This document shows positions 25,383 to 37,002 of a DNA stretch of 64,000 bases, one piece after another. The notes below the pieces were generated by a model that did no database searches, was not told the DNA's origin, and saw only the letters and a program-made list of their open reading frames with translations. Source of the stretch: Loxodes magnus. Taxonomy: Eukaryota; Ciliophora; Karyorelictea; Loxodida; Loxodidae. The position numbers and the translations under genes were made by a program. Position 1 is the first letter of the stretch; each line of letters opens with the position of its first letter. The stretch covers positions 186,001 through 250,000 of the forward strand of contig CAMPDV010000191.1 of assembly GCA_946699065.1 (NCBI GenBank). Direction: 5' to 3'.

Positions 25383-28300
25383 TCATATATTAAATCTCTT
25401 ATCTACTTGAATAGCACTTTCCTAGTTGTTCTCTTAATCATTTTCCTATGCATTAAGTAAACTAGATTAGCTACTTCCTGCAAACATTTAGGAATTACTA
25501 GATTGTAATTAATTCTCTATAGATTATGGAATGAAAACTGAGTTTTAAAGCTATCCACTCAAGTCATTTTCTAAATCTGGATTATTAAGTTGATTTTCCT
25601 AAGCCAATTCAGGCATAAGCTCACTTAATGAACTTTGAGATTATCACTGAGATATTTTATTCTAAGGCTTAATGAAGCAATTAATTTGGACAAATGGAAT
25701 CTCCTAGCTAATGTTATTGTTGGCATTCATTAGAGTATTAGAAGATACTTACTAAGCCAAATATACTGGTGCGCTAGTAAATTCTGCATTGCTGCTAGAG
25801 TTATGAACACTAATAAGTTAAATTGGCGAATAATTATTCTAAATCTAATAGAATTTAATCTATGAAATAAGCTTTATTGTTAAGAATATAAAAACAGGAT
25901 CTAAAATCAGAAGATAGAATAAATAGCTGACTAAAAGACTTTAAAGTCAGGGAGAATAATCTTCAGTGCTAAATCTAAAGCATATCCAAGTTGTAATTAC
26001 GAAGCATATTACTAATTGACTACTAATAAAGCAATGTTAGATACCTTAAAATTTCACAAGTAAGCGAATATTTAAAGTCTTTCAGATTATTACTATAAAA
26101 GATATTCATAGGGCTGCTAAGAAGTTTTATATCTCAAATTTGTTTTCCCTAGGGCTTTAAGAAGCAAAAGCAAGGTTAGTAAAAAAGCAAATCTAGGCTA
26201 TTATTCAGTCTATTAAAAGAATTGAGTTATGCTTGATTGTTTTTTTAGTCTGAGGGTTTTTTCATGGACCAGTTAGAGATAAATAATCACATAATGTCTC
26301 TGAGGTAGAATGAATAATTTGAACTTATTAATTATTTTAGGTATTATTCTAATTTTCTTATTTATTACATTTGAAATATCCACATTAGAGTATTAGAAGA
26401 AAGATAAAAATTGAGGAGATACATATAAGAGCATAAAATGGAATTGATTTACTATAATTTTCTTCTTTAGAAGTATCTTCAGAACTTTATTAATCTACAT
26501 TTATGTCTTAATTATCCTCTAAGCTTGTAGATGGCTTTATATTTTCCTCATAGGACTCATCATCTTCAAACTCTTCTTCATATTCTTATTATTAAGTCTC
26601 TTCTTAACTTTAATCTAGCTTGTAATTTATTCTCAAAATCCCTGATTTTTGACATTTACAAACGTACACAAAGTCTTAATCTGTTTCTTATAATTAGCAT
26701 GTAAACTCATTAGTTCAAATTTCTTAATCTGAATCTCACATCTAGCATGAAAGTTCTCCGATATTGATTTCTTAAAAATAAAGTGTATAATCAGTACTTA
26801 CGGATTCTTTCAAGGGAATACTTAACCCAGACCATGAATTGTTATTATATACTTATCAGCCTTTGAATATCTCTATACCTAAATGAGTCACTTCAATTGA
26901 AATATCTTCGCAAGGATTATTATTAAAACTTACTAATATAGAGAAATGTCCTCTATCAGGTGTAGGATAAACATATAAATTAGGAACTAAATCTTCAAAG
27001 AAAAAGGGATTTCATCTAACTAACTCTATCGATAAATTTAAGTTAGACTTTAATCATAAATATTTCTAGGAGTATCATTTGCTAGGTATCAGATTAGACA
27101 TTGCAAAAAGTAAAGAAGATTTTTATATTATTTACCAGACTGTTGACTTATGCTATTCTTTCGTTTAGCGAAGCTATCTTAAGGATTCTTTATTACGTTT
27201 ATTTTTATTGCTCCCTTATTTCTAATCTATCAGCTACCTTTAATTTGTTTTACTCTATTTATTCAATAGATTATCAATAATTGTTATGATAGAATCTAGC
27301 TAATCAAATTTAAGCTCTTAGTTCTCATTTCAATCTAGACATCTATCTAAGCAGCTAATATATCTCTATGTGTCTTTAGGTTCTATCATTCCATAAATTT
27401 CTTAAAACCCCTAAATTGCTATTTTCTACTATTCTAGTGTTTTTATATTAGAGGATAATTATTCCAAGAACTCCATCTAATTCTATTTAAAAATTCTCTA
27501 AGAACTTTAACTAATTTCTATAGCTAAGTTATATAAAAAGTTATTTTTCTCTAAGCTAGAATTAAAGACTCTAAAGTCGATATTTTGTATTTCGTAGTTA
27601 ACATCTCAAAGTGACTTATTCACTGAGATAGTTTAAAACATTTTAATGCAACTTTAAAACTAGTCGCATATACTTACTCCTACTATCAAATTTTATTCAG
27701 AGTAATTAGAAAACTAAGGCAACTTAAAAATTTGCTCTGATTAATCACTTTTTACACTTAGAGGTAATTCTTCACCTGATTTTGTTAGATAGAAAAATAG
27801 ATACTATAGAGGATAATTTCCTTCTAAATCCTTGCATTCCAAACATTACATTTAGAACAAGGTTTCTCAAGCCTATCCCATTTGAGGACTTACCACAAAT
27901 TACCCACAAGTAGGAGCTTTATTCACATAAACTACCTTTTATCTTATCAAGGTAAAATTATTAGCATCTTATACTTATATTGCATAGGTATATTATATAC
28001 CTGGACTAAGGTTAGAAGCATTTACTAAGATAAACTTTTAGTTCGTTTCGAAGAGTGAAACTTCTTCAATATTCCCAGGATTTTAAGTTCAAGAAATCTG
28101 TTTAATTTGAAAATTAGAATCACGAACTTTTGCATAGAGAACAAATAAAGAGTCTTAGTTTACTATATTAAAATCATTTTCTTCTAGAATAATAGAAACT
28201 GGAGAGTAAAGGCTTTGAGTTATGTGTACTTAGACTGTATTAAGTCCAAATCTGCCATTGGAAGTAGAAGCATTAACAGTAATAGCTAGTAAAACTCCTA

Positions 28301-28574
28301 CTGGAAATTATTAGGCACATATAAGTAATTAAGGGCCTTAAGCACTACAATGTTTTGTAATATAATCTACTAACTTATCATCATACTAAAATATTTCTTA
28401 TTATACTTAGCAAGTTCATACGTACTTTATATCTTAGGTATTCTATTGAAAGGCTTTAGCTTTTAGAGTTAGGTTTTCATAAGGAAGGAGTTCAACTTAC
28501 TAATCTCCAGAGATTAGAACATTTAATTCTGAAAGTCCAAAAGTAAATAGAAATATAACTAAAATAGTTTTCAT
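25383..28574 (-). CDS. REJ-domain multi-span surface protein, copy 2
   Basis: The ATG (28572-28574) to UGA (25383-25385) distance is exactly 1064 codons, and each stretch compared with copy 4 keeps frame, so the gene is probably intact. Order: hydrophobic signal peptide; ectodomain with several Cys and a REJ-like segment (PTCGQFVVSP, CLEC..LEGNYPLQY); GPS-like block ending VCKCQKSG; acidic Glu-rich linker; then five hydrophobic spans, with a highly conserved loop (SETLCDYLSLTGPW) between spans 1 and 2; Asn/Gln-rich tail. REJ plus GPS plus membrane bundle resembles polycystin-1/REJ receptors, but no PLAT or channel pore was identified. The role is inferred: a surface receptor or adhesion protein. 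Its 5' ~830 bp is almost identical to copy 3. Confidence 0.8.
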
Positions 28575-28680
28575 TTTATAGCTTTATTAATTATCATGTA
28601 ATTAAACTAACTAAATACTTTAAAAATAGAGATAACTATTAATCTTTAAATTTATTTAATACCAACACTAAAAATTAAGA
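28575..28680 (-). promoter_or_regulatory. 5' flank of REJ copy 2, shared with copy 3
   Basis: About 100 bases upstream of the ATG, including CATGTAATTAAACTAACTAA on the plus strand, are nearly identical to the flank of copy 3 (40198-40320). Within it is the ~65-base block found before all four copies. Probably promoter and 5' UTR. Confidence 0.35.
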
Positions 28681-30075
28681 TTAGTGAGCAAGCTATTATT
28701 AAAATCTAAATATATGACTAGTTTAACCAGATTTCTTTAACGGATTTGGATGATTTCGTTGATTATCAAAATAACTCCAATAAAAGTGGCTATTAAAAAT
28801 TAAAGCAGCAATAATTAAAGTAAAGAACTATAAATAAGATATATATAAAGAAAGATATCTTAAGCTTCAAATAAATTAGATAATTATATTATCAAACTTG
28901 AAGAAAAAGATAATTATACGCTTTTAAATTATATTTAGGGGTAGAGAGAATAAAGATAAATATAATTTCTATAAAAGTGCTATTAATAACAGTAATACAG
29001 CTTATCTATTTCTTTATTTATAAATACTAGATAATTAAATAGCATAAGGATTTATTTAAAATTAAAACTTTTATAGCTAATTAATAGATAATTGAAGTAT
29101 ATATTAATAATAGAAGAGATAGTTTAAATAAAAAATTTGATTTAAATTTAATAATATATTGTAATAAGTATAATTAGACTTTAACCTTTTTACTATTTTT
29201 AAGCATAATAAACTTAAATAATAGTTAGATGAAAGGATCTATTCCTTATAGAAATTAATAATTATTATTAAGAAGAAAAATTTAACTAAGTTAGATTCTT
29301 CTTTTATCATATTTCAAGAATGTATTTAAACTAAAAAATAATGCTTACAAATCAAAATATTTTTATAGGGTAATACTTTAATATTAGTTGAGGAATATAA
29401 ATAATTAGAATAAAAAATATTTAAAATTTTAATAATTTTGCAATTGCACTCCATTCCTTAATTTTGTTAAAACTCCAAAAAATTTTATTTTTCATTTTAG
29501 TAAATAAATTTAATGAAGCAAGTTCCTAAAAATTAAGTATAACTAAAGTTAAAAATATAATATCTTAATCAATTCTTAAATTTATTAGAGCAAATAAAAG
29601 ATTTGCAATACTTTTTCAGTCTGAATTCCAGTTTTTTATACTAATTAAAAATCTTAAGGAAATAATTTTAGCAATTAAAACAAATTTAATGATATTCCAA
29701 ATCAAAATTTTCTAAGGCAAATATATAAAATTTTTAAATGAAAAATAATTTTAAATTTTATATGGTTAATAGCAAAAATTTTAAATTTTTAAATCAAAAA
29801 AATGTAGCAACAATTACATTAATAGAAAATTCTTATTGCAGAATTAATAAAAATATTTGAAATAAAAATGAAAATTATGAAATTTCTAAACAGCTAAAAT
29901 GTTTAAATTTAATTATTTTATTATATTTATAATATTAACATTTCATTTCTAAAAACATTTTATATCTTTGCTTATTCAATTTTAACTAAAAAAGATGCAG
30001 ACGTGAAAGCTAAATAATAAAGATGATTGCTTAAATAATAAATAAATTTAATAAAAATTTTAATTTTAATATTTG
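28681..30075. other. AT-rich intergenic region
   Basis: No gene recognised; A/T-rich noise up to the SINE-like element at 30.08 kb. Confidence 0.55.
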
Positions 30076-30390
30076 ATAATTGAAAAGATGGTGGGAGCTG
30101 AGAATGACCTTCGTGACTACACTTTCTGGTTTTATGGTTAGAAAAAAGTTCCTTTCCTGCCGCTGAGGAAGTCCCTGGTCAGAGTCATTTTCTGAAGGGA
30201 ACGCTGTCTTTGATATTATCTGCTCTTGGTAGGGGCTTGAAGCCTGGCTGCTCATAGCGATGGAGCTCCCTAGCAGCTGTGCCTGGAGCACAACAGGATA
30301 TCCCCGTCATTCCATAAAAAGAGAGCGTCGGGTCGTGCAATCGGAAAGGAGTTTCCGGTCCAAAATTTTTTTTAGTTGAGATTAAATTTA
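30076..30390 (+). mobile_element. SINE-like retroposon (family S2), second copy
   Basis: A GC-rich block roughly 90% identical to the insert in REJ copy 1, here on the plus strand. It starts TAATTGAAAAGATGG and ends with the CGGAAA/TTTCCG hairpin, GTCCAAAA, an eight-T run, AGTTGAGA and an AT tail. The octamer AATATTTG occurs on both sides (30068-30075 and 30391-30398), a plausible target duplication. A minus-strand open frame of about 86 codons crosses it but matches no family and is not expected to be functional. Confidence 0.7.
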
Positions 30391-30979
30391 AATATTTGCT
30401 GATTAATTAAAAAATAAATTAAAGCAAAAGTTAAAATATTCTTAATTTATTTATAAAATAATAAAATAATAAAATTATTCTCAATAATTCTAATCGTTTA
30501 AATATTTAGAAATTTACAGATACTTGAATAAGCTAAGTATAATGATTCTTTCAACTATACAAAGATTATTAAAAATTTGTTTGAGATAATCAATATAAGA
30601 TAATTGTAAAAGAATAAATTATACTTTCTAAATATTATAAATAATAAGCTAATCAAAACTATTTAAACTATAAGAAATTAAAATAATTATTATATATTAA
30701 AACTTTAGTTATTTATTTAAAAATTATAAATAATTAAATGTATACATTTTAGATTTATCTTATACTTTCAAAATAATTTTTTTAATTTTAGAAAATATAT
30801 AAATAATAATAATTAAAATGCAAATAAAATAATTTTTTCTAAATAATTTTAATTAATATTTACATATTAATTTTATAATATTTAAAATAAATAATTTACA
30901 AGAATCATATGTTATTGCTCTTCTATTTTATAATATTAATTAATTTATAATATTTGGCTTTATTATTTCATAATTATAA
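30391..30979. other. AT-rich intergenic region
   Basis: Nothing recognised. Confidence 0.5.
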
Positions 30980-31260
30980 TTTAATAATGTGGCTCTACCA
31001 TTATTAGGTTAACTACGATAACTTTTCAATACTGTTTAATAGGATATATTTTGAAAAATGGATTCGTGGGTGGTTACCTCTTAGTCTTCCAAAGAAATGC
31101 TCACATATCACTCAAATTCAGATTCCAAGATAAATAAACTCAAAAACTGAAAATTATTCTATTCAAATTCCCTAGATCAACCAAAGCAGAGAAAGATAGA
31201 AGTAAATTATGAGTAGTTAATTTCCCCAATCTCTGTTGAGGCTATCCATTTCTTTATTCC
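30980..31260 (-). mobile_element. diverged relative of SINE S1 head
   Basis: On the minus strand, AACAGAGATTGGGGAAATT, AACTACTCATAATT and CTCTGCTTTGGTTGATC parallel the head units at 14.55-14.85 kb, and ACAGTATTGAA matches the S1 internal repeat. The LINE-type hairpin end is not seen. It may be an old, 3'-lacking S1 copy or a related pol III transcript. Confidence 0.4.
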
Positions 31261-33205
31261 TCAATTAATTATTTTTATTTTTTATATATACTAAATAAAA
31301 ATTTAAATTATGTCACTTTGGAAAATTTAAAATTGTGATTTATGGATAAAACGATAAATAACTCTAATAAAAATAAAAATTCTAATAATATATATTTAAA
31401 AAGACGATTTAATTTAATTAACTTCCAAAATATTATCTCTTTAAATTTAAGTATTTAATATAAAATAATTATAAAAACAGTTATAGAAACTCAAACACTC
31501 TTCAAAAATGTATAAAAGTAATTATAATTATTATATATATTTTTGTGTTTAGCAGTTCTTTATCATTTTTAGTAAAAATTAAAATAAAATTATATTTAAT
31601 AAAAAATAAAAAAACATTAAACAAAAAAATAATTTTTTCCTAATTATAATCTTTCAACATTTAGTTGTAAATTTAAAATTTATATCTTTTATTCATAGAA
31701 AATTCAAATTTTTTTAATTATTAATACATCAAAATAGAAAATAGAAATTTAAAGCCAAAGACTACACATTAGTGTAAAAATAAAAAATAGTAGAAGTGTA
31801 ATAAGTTTAATTAATTAAAGTTATATAGAAAATATAATAATAGTATTTTATTTATGTCATATATTTATCAAAAATATGCTAGTTATTAATTATTTATTTA
31901 TCTATATAGCCAAAAGTACAAAATAGAAATTAAATTTATTTTTAAATATACTAATAATATCCTATACAATTTTAAATTATTTTTATAGATATAAAGATAT
32001 ATTTTCTATAATTAAAATTATTAAAATACTAATAAAATGTTTTAAAATAATAATAGTTAAATAGTTTTATATAAATAGTATATTGATTAATAATTAATTT
32101 GCTTCTAATTTATTTTATTTATAATTTCTAACATATATTTTAAGCACTGAAAATATAAAATTTAAAATTAAACAAAATAAATATATATTTGAAGGTAATC
32201 TTAAATAATAATTTCTTTCAATTTTGTATATTTTAAATAACTATTTCCAAATTTTTCCTATAATATTATTATTATTAATTCACTAATAAAACTAAAAATT
32301 AATTTAGTTTTTATAGATAAATTAATAATTTATTAGTTTAGTCTTTATTATTTTAATTTATATAAATAAACTTTCTGCTTCAATTATATGAATTAATAAT
32401 TTCCTTAATGTCTTGTTTTAAAATAAACAATTTCTAACTATAGATTAAATAAATAAAACAATTTAGATTTAATTTATTTCTTAGTTGCATTTATCAGTCA
32501 AATAATTAAATTTCTATTTATTTAATTTATATAAAGTAGAAAGGATTAAATTTTATATTATAATTAAATAATCACCATTTTCAAAGACATATCTTTAATA
32601 TCCATTCATTATTCAAAACGCTATATCACAATTTGCCTTCATTAGTAACTTAAAATAAACATTTTTTAGATTTTCAAAGCCTCCAAATAACTTAATTAAT
32701 AAGTAAACTAAATATTTAAAATAAAATATAAGCTAGAGAAATACAAATGTATAATATAGAATATTCAAGTTAATTTAATTATTTATAAAATATATAAATT
32801 CCATACACTTAAATGAGGCTATTATTTCAATAAAGAAGCTACAGTTAAATTAATTAACTAACTCGCATATATCAATTTTTTTAGTTTAAATAATAACAGA
32901 GTCTACAAAAAAATTGGATACAGAATAATCTGAATAAGAAGGAGAGGGAGTGATGGTTATTCAAATTAAAAAAATGATCGAGGAATCCAAACTCAATAAA
33001 AAATGGATAGCTGGAATAGTTTGAAGTTCTAATGAAATAAAGCATTTAGTAAACTTTTAGTTGATAATAATAATAATAAATGATAAAATTATTTTTAGCT
33101 ATGATGTTTTAATTAGTTATAATAACTTTACTCTTATTTTAATATCTTATAATTAGTATTAAACTTTATTTATTTATTTATAAAAATATGGAAGAAGACA
33201 TACTA
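31261..33205. other. AT-rich intergenic region
   Basis: Mostly low-complexity A/T. A short GC-richer patch near 32930-33030 reads protein-like in fragments, but I could not connect it to a family. Confidence 0.5.
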
Positions 33206-33990
33206 AAATGTTTTTTTGCAGCTTCCAAGAAATAGCAAATGAGGGTCTAGAATCTCTAAAATTAAGAGAAAACTGGAAGAAGGTTATACATCAAATTGTG
33301 ACTTAAGAATTTTAAGAAAGGTCAAGGAAATAAGCTAAGAATGTCCTGCAGTAAGAAGTATTTGAATTTATCACTGAATAGTTGATAAGTTATAAACAGC
33401 TAGTTAAAAGGATTTTTAACCTCCAGGAAGAGCTTAAAAGAATGAAAATGGATAAGAAAAAATTAATGGAGAATCTAAAAAAATAGGAATAAATTTAGTC
33501 AAGACTCAAGTCTAAGAAGTGAGATTTAAACTATTCTGGAAGTATCGTAGAACCAAAAAATAAATCCTAGAAGTAACACAGAGAAAAATGATTTAAAAAA
33601 TAAGATTAAAATGCAATTAATTAACTTAAATAGTAATTTTAAATTGATTTAAGGCTAAAGGAATTATAAAATGATAAAAGAAGAAGAAAAAATCAAATTG
33701 CTTAAACAAAAAATTGCGAATAGACGCTTTATTGTAATTCAGGAATACGCATATGGAAACTATGCAAGAAATTTCTTAATTTCAAATAAGAATACTGGAA
33801 ACAACAAAGACAATAACAAGAAAACATGAAAATTTTGCAGTTACCGAAACTAAGGAAAGAGAAAAAACTATTTTATGATACGCAAGGAGCTATCTACTAG
33901 GAAAAAAAAGATAAATACTGAAAGAGAAAATGGAGAATTCAAGAAACACATGTAAGACAAGAAGAGATAAGGAAAAAAATATTTAAAATT
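33206..33990 (+). pseudogene. ORF1-like element, decayed copy d
   Basis: The plus strand reads EVFEFITEQLISYKQLVKR followed by IFNLQEELKRMKMDKKKLME and QSRLKSKK, aligning with the coiled coil of the 19.6-kb copy (EQLIKVV..LNLQEEVRKLRK..KLMEKL..SRL). About 180 bases on, a one-base-shifted frame gives CNSGIRIWKLCKKFLNFKQEY, the remains of the CCHC knuckle and its downstream motif. The frame is broken in at least two places. Plus orientation, unlike copies b and c. Confidence 0.55.
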
Positions 33991-36598
33991 TTACTGCTAG
34001 TCTCTTCAGAAAATTATATGCAATTTATTTAAAAAAATTACCTCAAAACTTGCACTACCTTCATTATTCTTCTCATCTTTATTTATTAAATTTTTAGTTC
34101 GAAGTAAAGAATCTACTTTTCTAATTACTACTTTTTATATATTGTTTTTATGTTAAGAGTTTATGCCTATTCTTGTCCTTTCTCTAGGTTAAAATTTCTT
34201 CACAAAAGAATTGGAGATTCTTTCTCACTCCTACTATTAAATTATATAATAATAATTTATAAATTAATCCTTGCTAATTTACTTATGGTTCTATTGAATC
34301 TTTATATAGTAAATAATTAGAAAAATTGTTCTAAATAGTCTTGTCTTAGATATTTTCTCCTTAAACAATTATAAAGCTGAAAATTATTTTTTACTTTGGT
34401 CCCTTAAAGAGTATAACAGTCCTATACTCTAGTATGAGAATTCATAGCTAACTATATAAGGTTTTATTGCTCATTTTATTTTGAGTAAAAAAGCAAAGTT
34501 TAACTAAAAGAACGTCTGAATATTTTTTCAATCATAAGAAATTTTTAGATAAGCTTTATTTAAATAGCTTCTTAATTAAATAAAGTTGACTTAGTAGCTA
34601 AAAAATGGTTATGTCTTAAACTTTAAAAAATATTAAATCTAAAATATTTCTCTTCCATGTTGTTATCTCATTTCAGTTATATTCTAACTATCTTTAAGCA
34701 GATCTTTCTTTTCAACTTTTAATTAGAATAAAGAACTTTGAAATAAAATAAGAGTTATCCAAAGTTTATAATGAGAATAATAAGAAATAGTAAGATGAAA
34801 GTATTAAATGATAAGTCTTAACTTATTAATATCCCATAAAGTTTAAAATATGGAAATATGGATAATTTTCTATCAACATTGAATAATAATCTTAGAATGG
34901 TAAGATATTAACTTAAGCTTTAGAAAAGTAAACAATATATATTTGATATCTGTTTGGATTATGAAATCTAAGGAGTAAATTTAAAGAAGCTAATTAATGA
35001 TGAACTCGCTTTATTTTTCTTTGAGTGTTAATTTATTTTCGTTTGAATTTCCTTGATTTTTCTTCTCAAGCTTATTTAAAATTTTATTAATCATTCTCAC
35101 TCTAAAAAAGAAAAATTCCTCTAAGCATATAAATCCTTGAAATAATAACTCTAGTTTTGGTTTTATTACTAAATTAAGTCTCAGAACTGAAGATATAATA
35201 TGTATACTACCAAATGACTTGCTTGTTTGCTTTTAAAATAGACTGAAATTAAATTAAGTAATGAAATAATAAAGAATTATTAGGCTTAGAATTTCAGTCT
35301 TAATTGACTTTCTAAGAAAGAAATAATTACAAGAAGTTTATCTTTAATAATATAATAAGCTAATAGTTACTTTTTTGCAATATAGCAAGTCAAGCATATT
35401 TTAAGTTATTTTGCTTTGATTCCATTTTATCTTTTAATTAAAGAATACTACGAAAAATGTTAAAAGGAAGTTTATAAGGCTAATAAAATGAATATACATT
35501 TATCAGCTATAAAAGAGCCTAATATTAGATAATCATTAATTTTATAAGTATAGCATTTCAGATTAAGTAGGAATTTAGTTATAATGATATTTAAATACGA
35601 AAGAAGAAAAAAATAAAACGAAAACTAATTTATGCTTCTGATTTTTAGACTTTTGAGATTTCAAATAAATTAACTATTGATAATACTAAAACTATTTTTA
35701 GGAAGTAGGAAACTAGGATTATAAAATGGTTTTGTTCTTAATGCTATGCTATTTTTTCAAACTGAACAGTAAATTACAATCATACCTTTAAAAGTAAAGT
35801 TTTAGTATAGAGAAAATATTAAAATTCATCCAACTAGAACTTAGTTAAGCTATCAGATAAATTTAATTAATAAATCTAAAATTAAATTTTTATATTTTGC
35901 TAAATTAAGCAAGATCTAAGTGGAAAAGTTTCATTTCGATATAATTTAAATTAAATTGATATATAGTTAAACATAATAACCTTAAAGTTATAGATAAATA
36001 ACCTAAAGTTAGAATTAATATTAGATCTTTCTATTTTTTTTTCTATAAGAAGTTAAAAAATAATTGAATCTAATAGAATTTTAGTCTTCACAAACTTTTT
36101 ATTTTAATTACCTTAATTGAAAAATAGAGCTTGCAGCTTCTAATTATAACCCTAGATTAAGAAATATTTAAGCTATTTAAGAAAATTTATTTCTCTTTTA
36201 TCATTTTTCATTTAATTCTATTTCTCTTTATTATGAGTCTAGTGAATTTAATATTATAGCATATAATATAAAACTATTAATAAATATTATAAAAAGAGAA
36301 GAACATAATTTATAGATTCTTTTATATTTGTAAAATTTTAGAAATGTTTAAAAGTGATAAAGGAAAGTTAGTTTAAATTATCCCTTTAATAAATTTATCT
36401 TGCTATTAGTCTATTCTTATATTTAAGAAAATATTCCTGATTCTTTAACTAAGTTATGTAGTGACTATATAAATTTAAGGTCTATTTATTTTCTCATAGT
36501 TAGATATGTTCTAGCTCTCCTTGATACAATTTGCATCTAATTTTTCTAAGTTAGACCTAATTAAAATATTTAAAGGATGTAAAGATAGTTTAATAAGA
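33991..36598. other. AT-rich intergenic region
   Basis: No recognised gene. The last ~100 bases carry the flank shared by all tRNA-Asn copies, with TAGACCTAATTA and TAAAGATAGTTTAATAAGA. Confidence 0.5.
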
Positions 36599-36672
36599 GC
36601 CTCCGTAGCTCAATAGGTTAGAGCGTTTGGCTGTTAACCAAAAGGTCGGTGGTTCAAGTCCACCCGGTGGCG
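36599..36672 (+). tRNA. tRNA-Asn(GUU)
   Basis: Identical in sequence to the other three copies, followed by a seven-T terminator. It lies 330 bp from, and tail-to-tail with, the UGA of REJ copy 3. Confidence 0.95.
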
Positions 36673-37002
36673 TTTTTTTGATGATTTGAATATTTATCCT
36701 TAATTTAATTATCTATTTAAATAATCGTAACTATAAAGCATAAAAATGCAAAAATTCAGGAATAAATGAACGCACAAGTCTCAAGGCCATTAATAATAAA
36801 TTTTAAAGACAGTAAGTATTGTAATATTTCATTTTCAAACCATTACCTCTCAACTTTGACTTTATGTTCTTATCTTTTTCTAGTTTACTTAAACAATAAT
36901 TTAAATATAGACAATTAAGCATCTAGCTTACTATTCATAAAATAGCTTATAAATTTAGTTAATATTCTCATTTAAAATAAAAAAGCTAATTAGATTAGTA
37001 AA

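Noticed and set aside
30031..30291. 86-codon minus-strand open frame
   Set aside because: It lies within the non-coding S2 SINE. The frame is not kept in the copy at 10.25 kb and matches no family.
30076..30390. S2 element as SRP RNA, U3 snoRNA or RNase P RNA
   Set aside because: A short U3-like word (GACTACACTTTCTGG) and a GAGGAAGTCCC word were seen, but the diagnostic neighbouring boxes are absent and the second copy loses the match.
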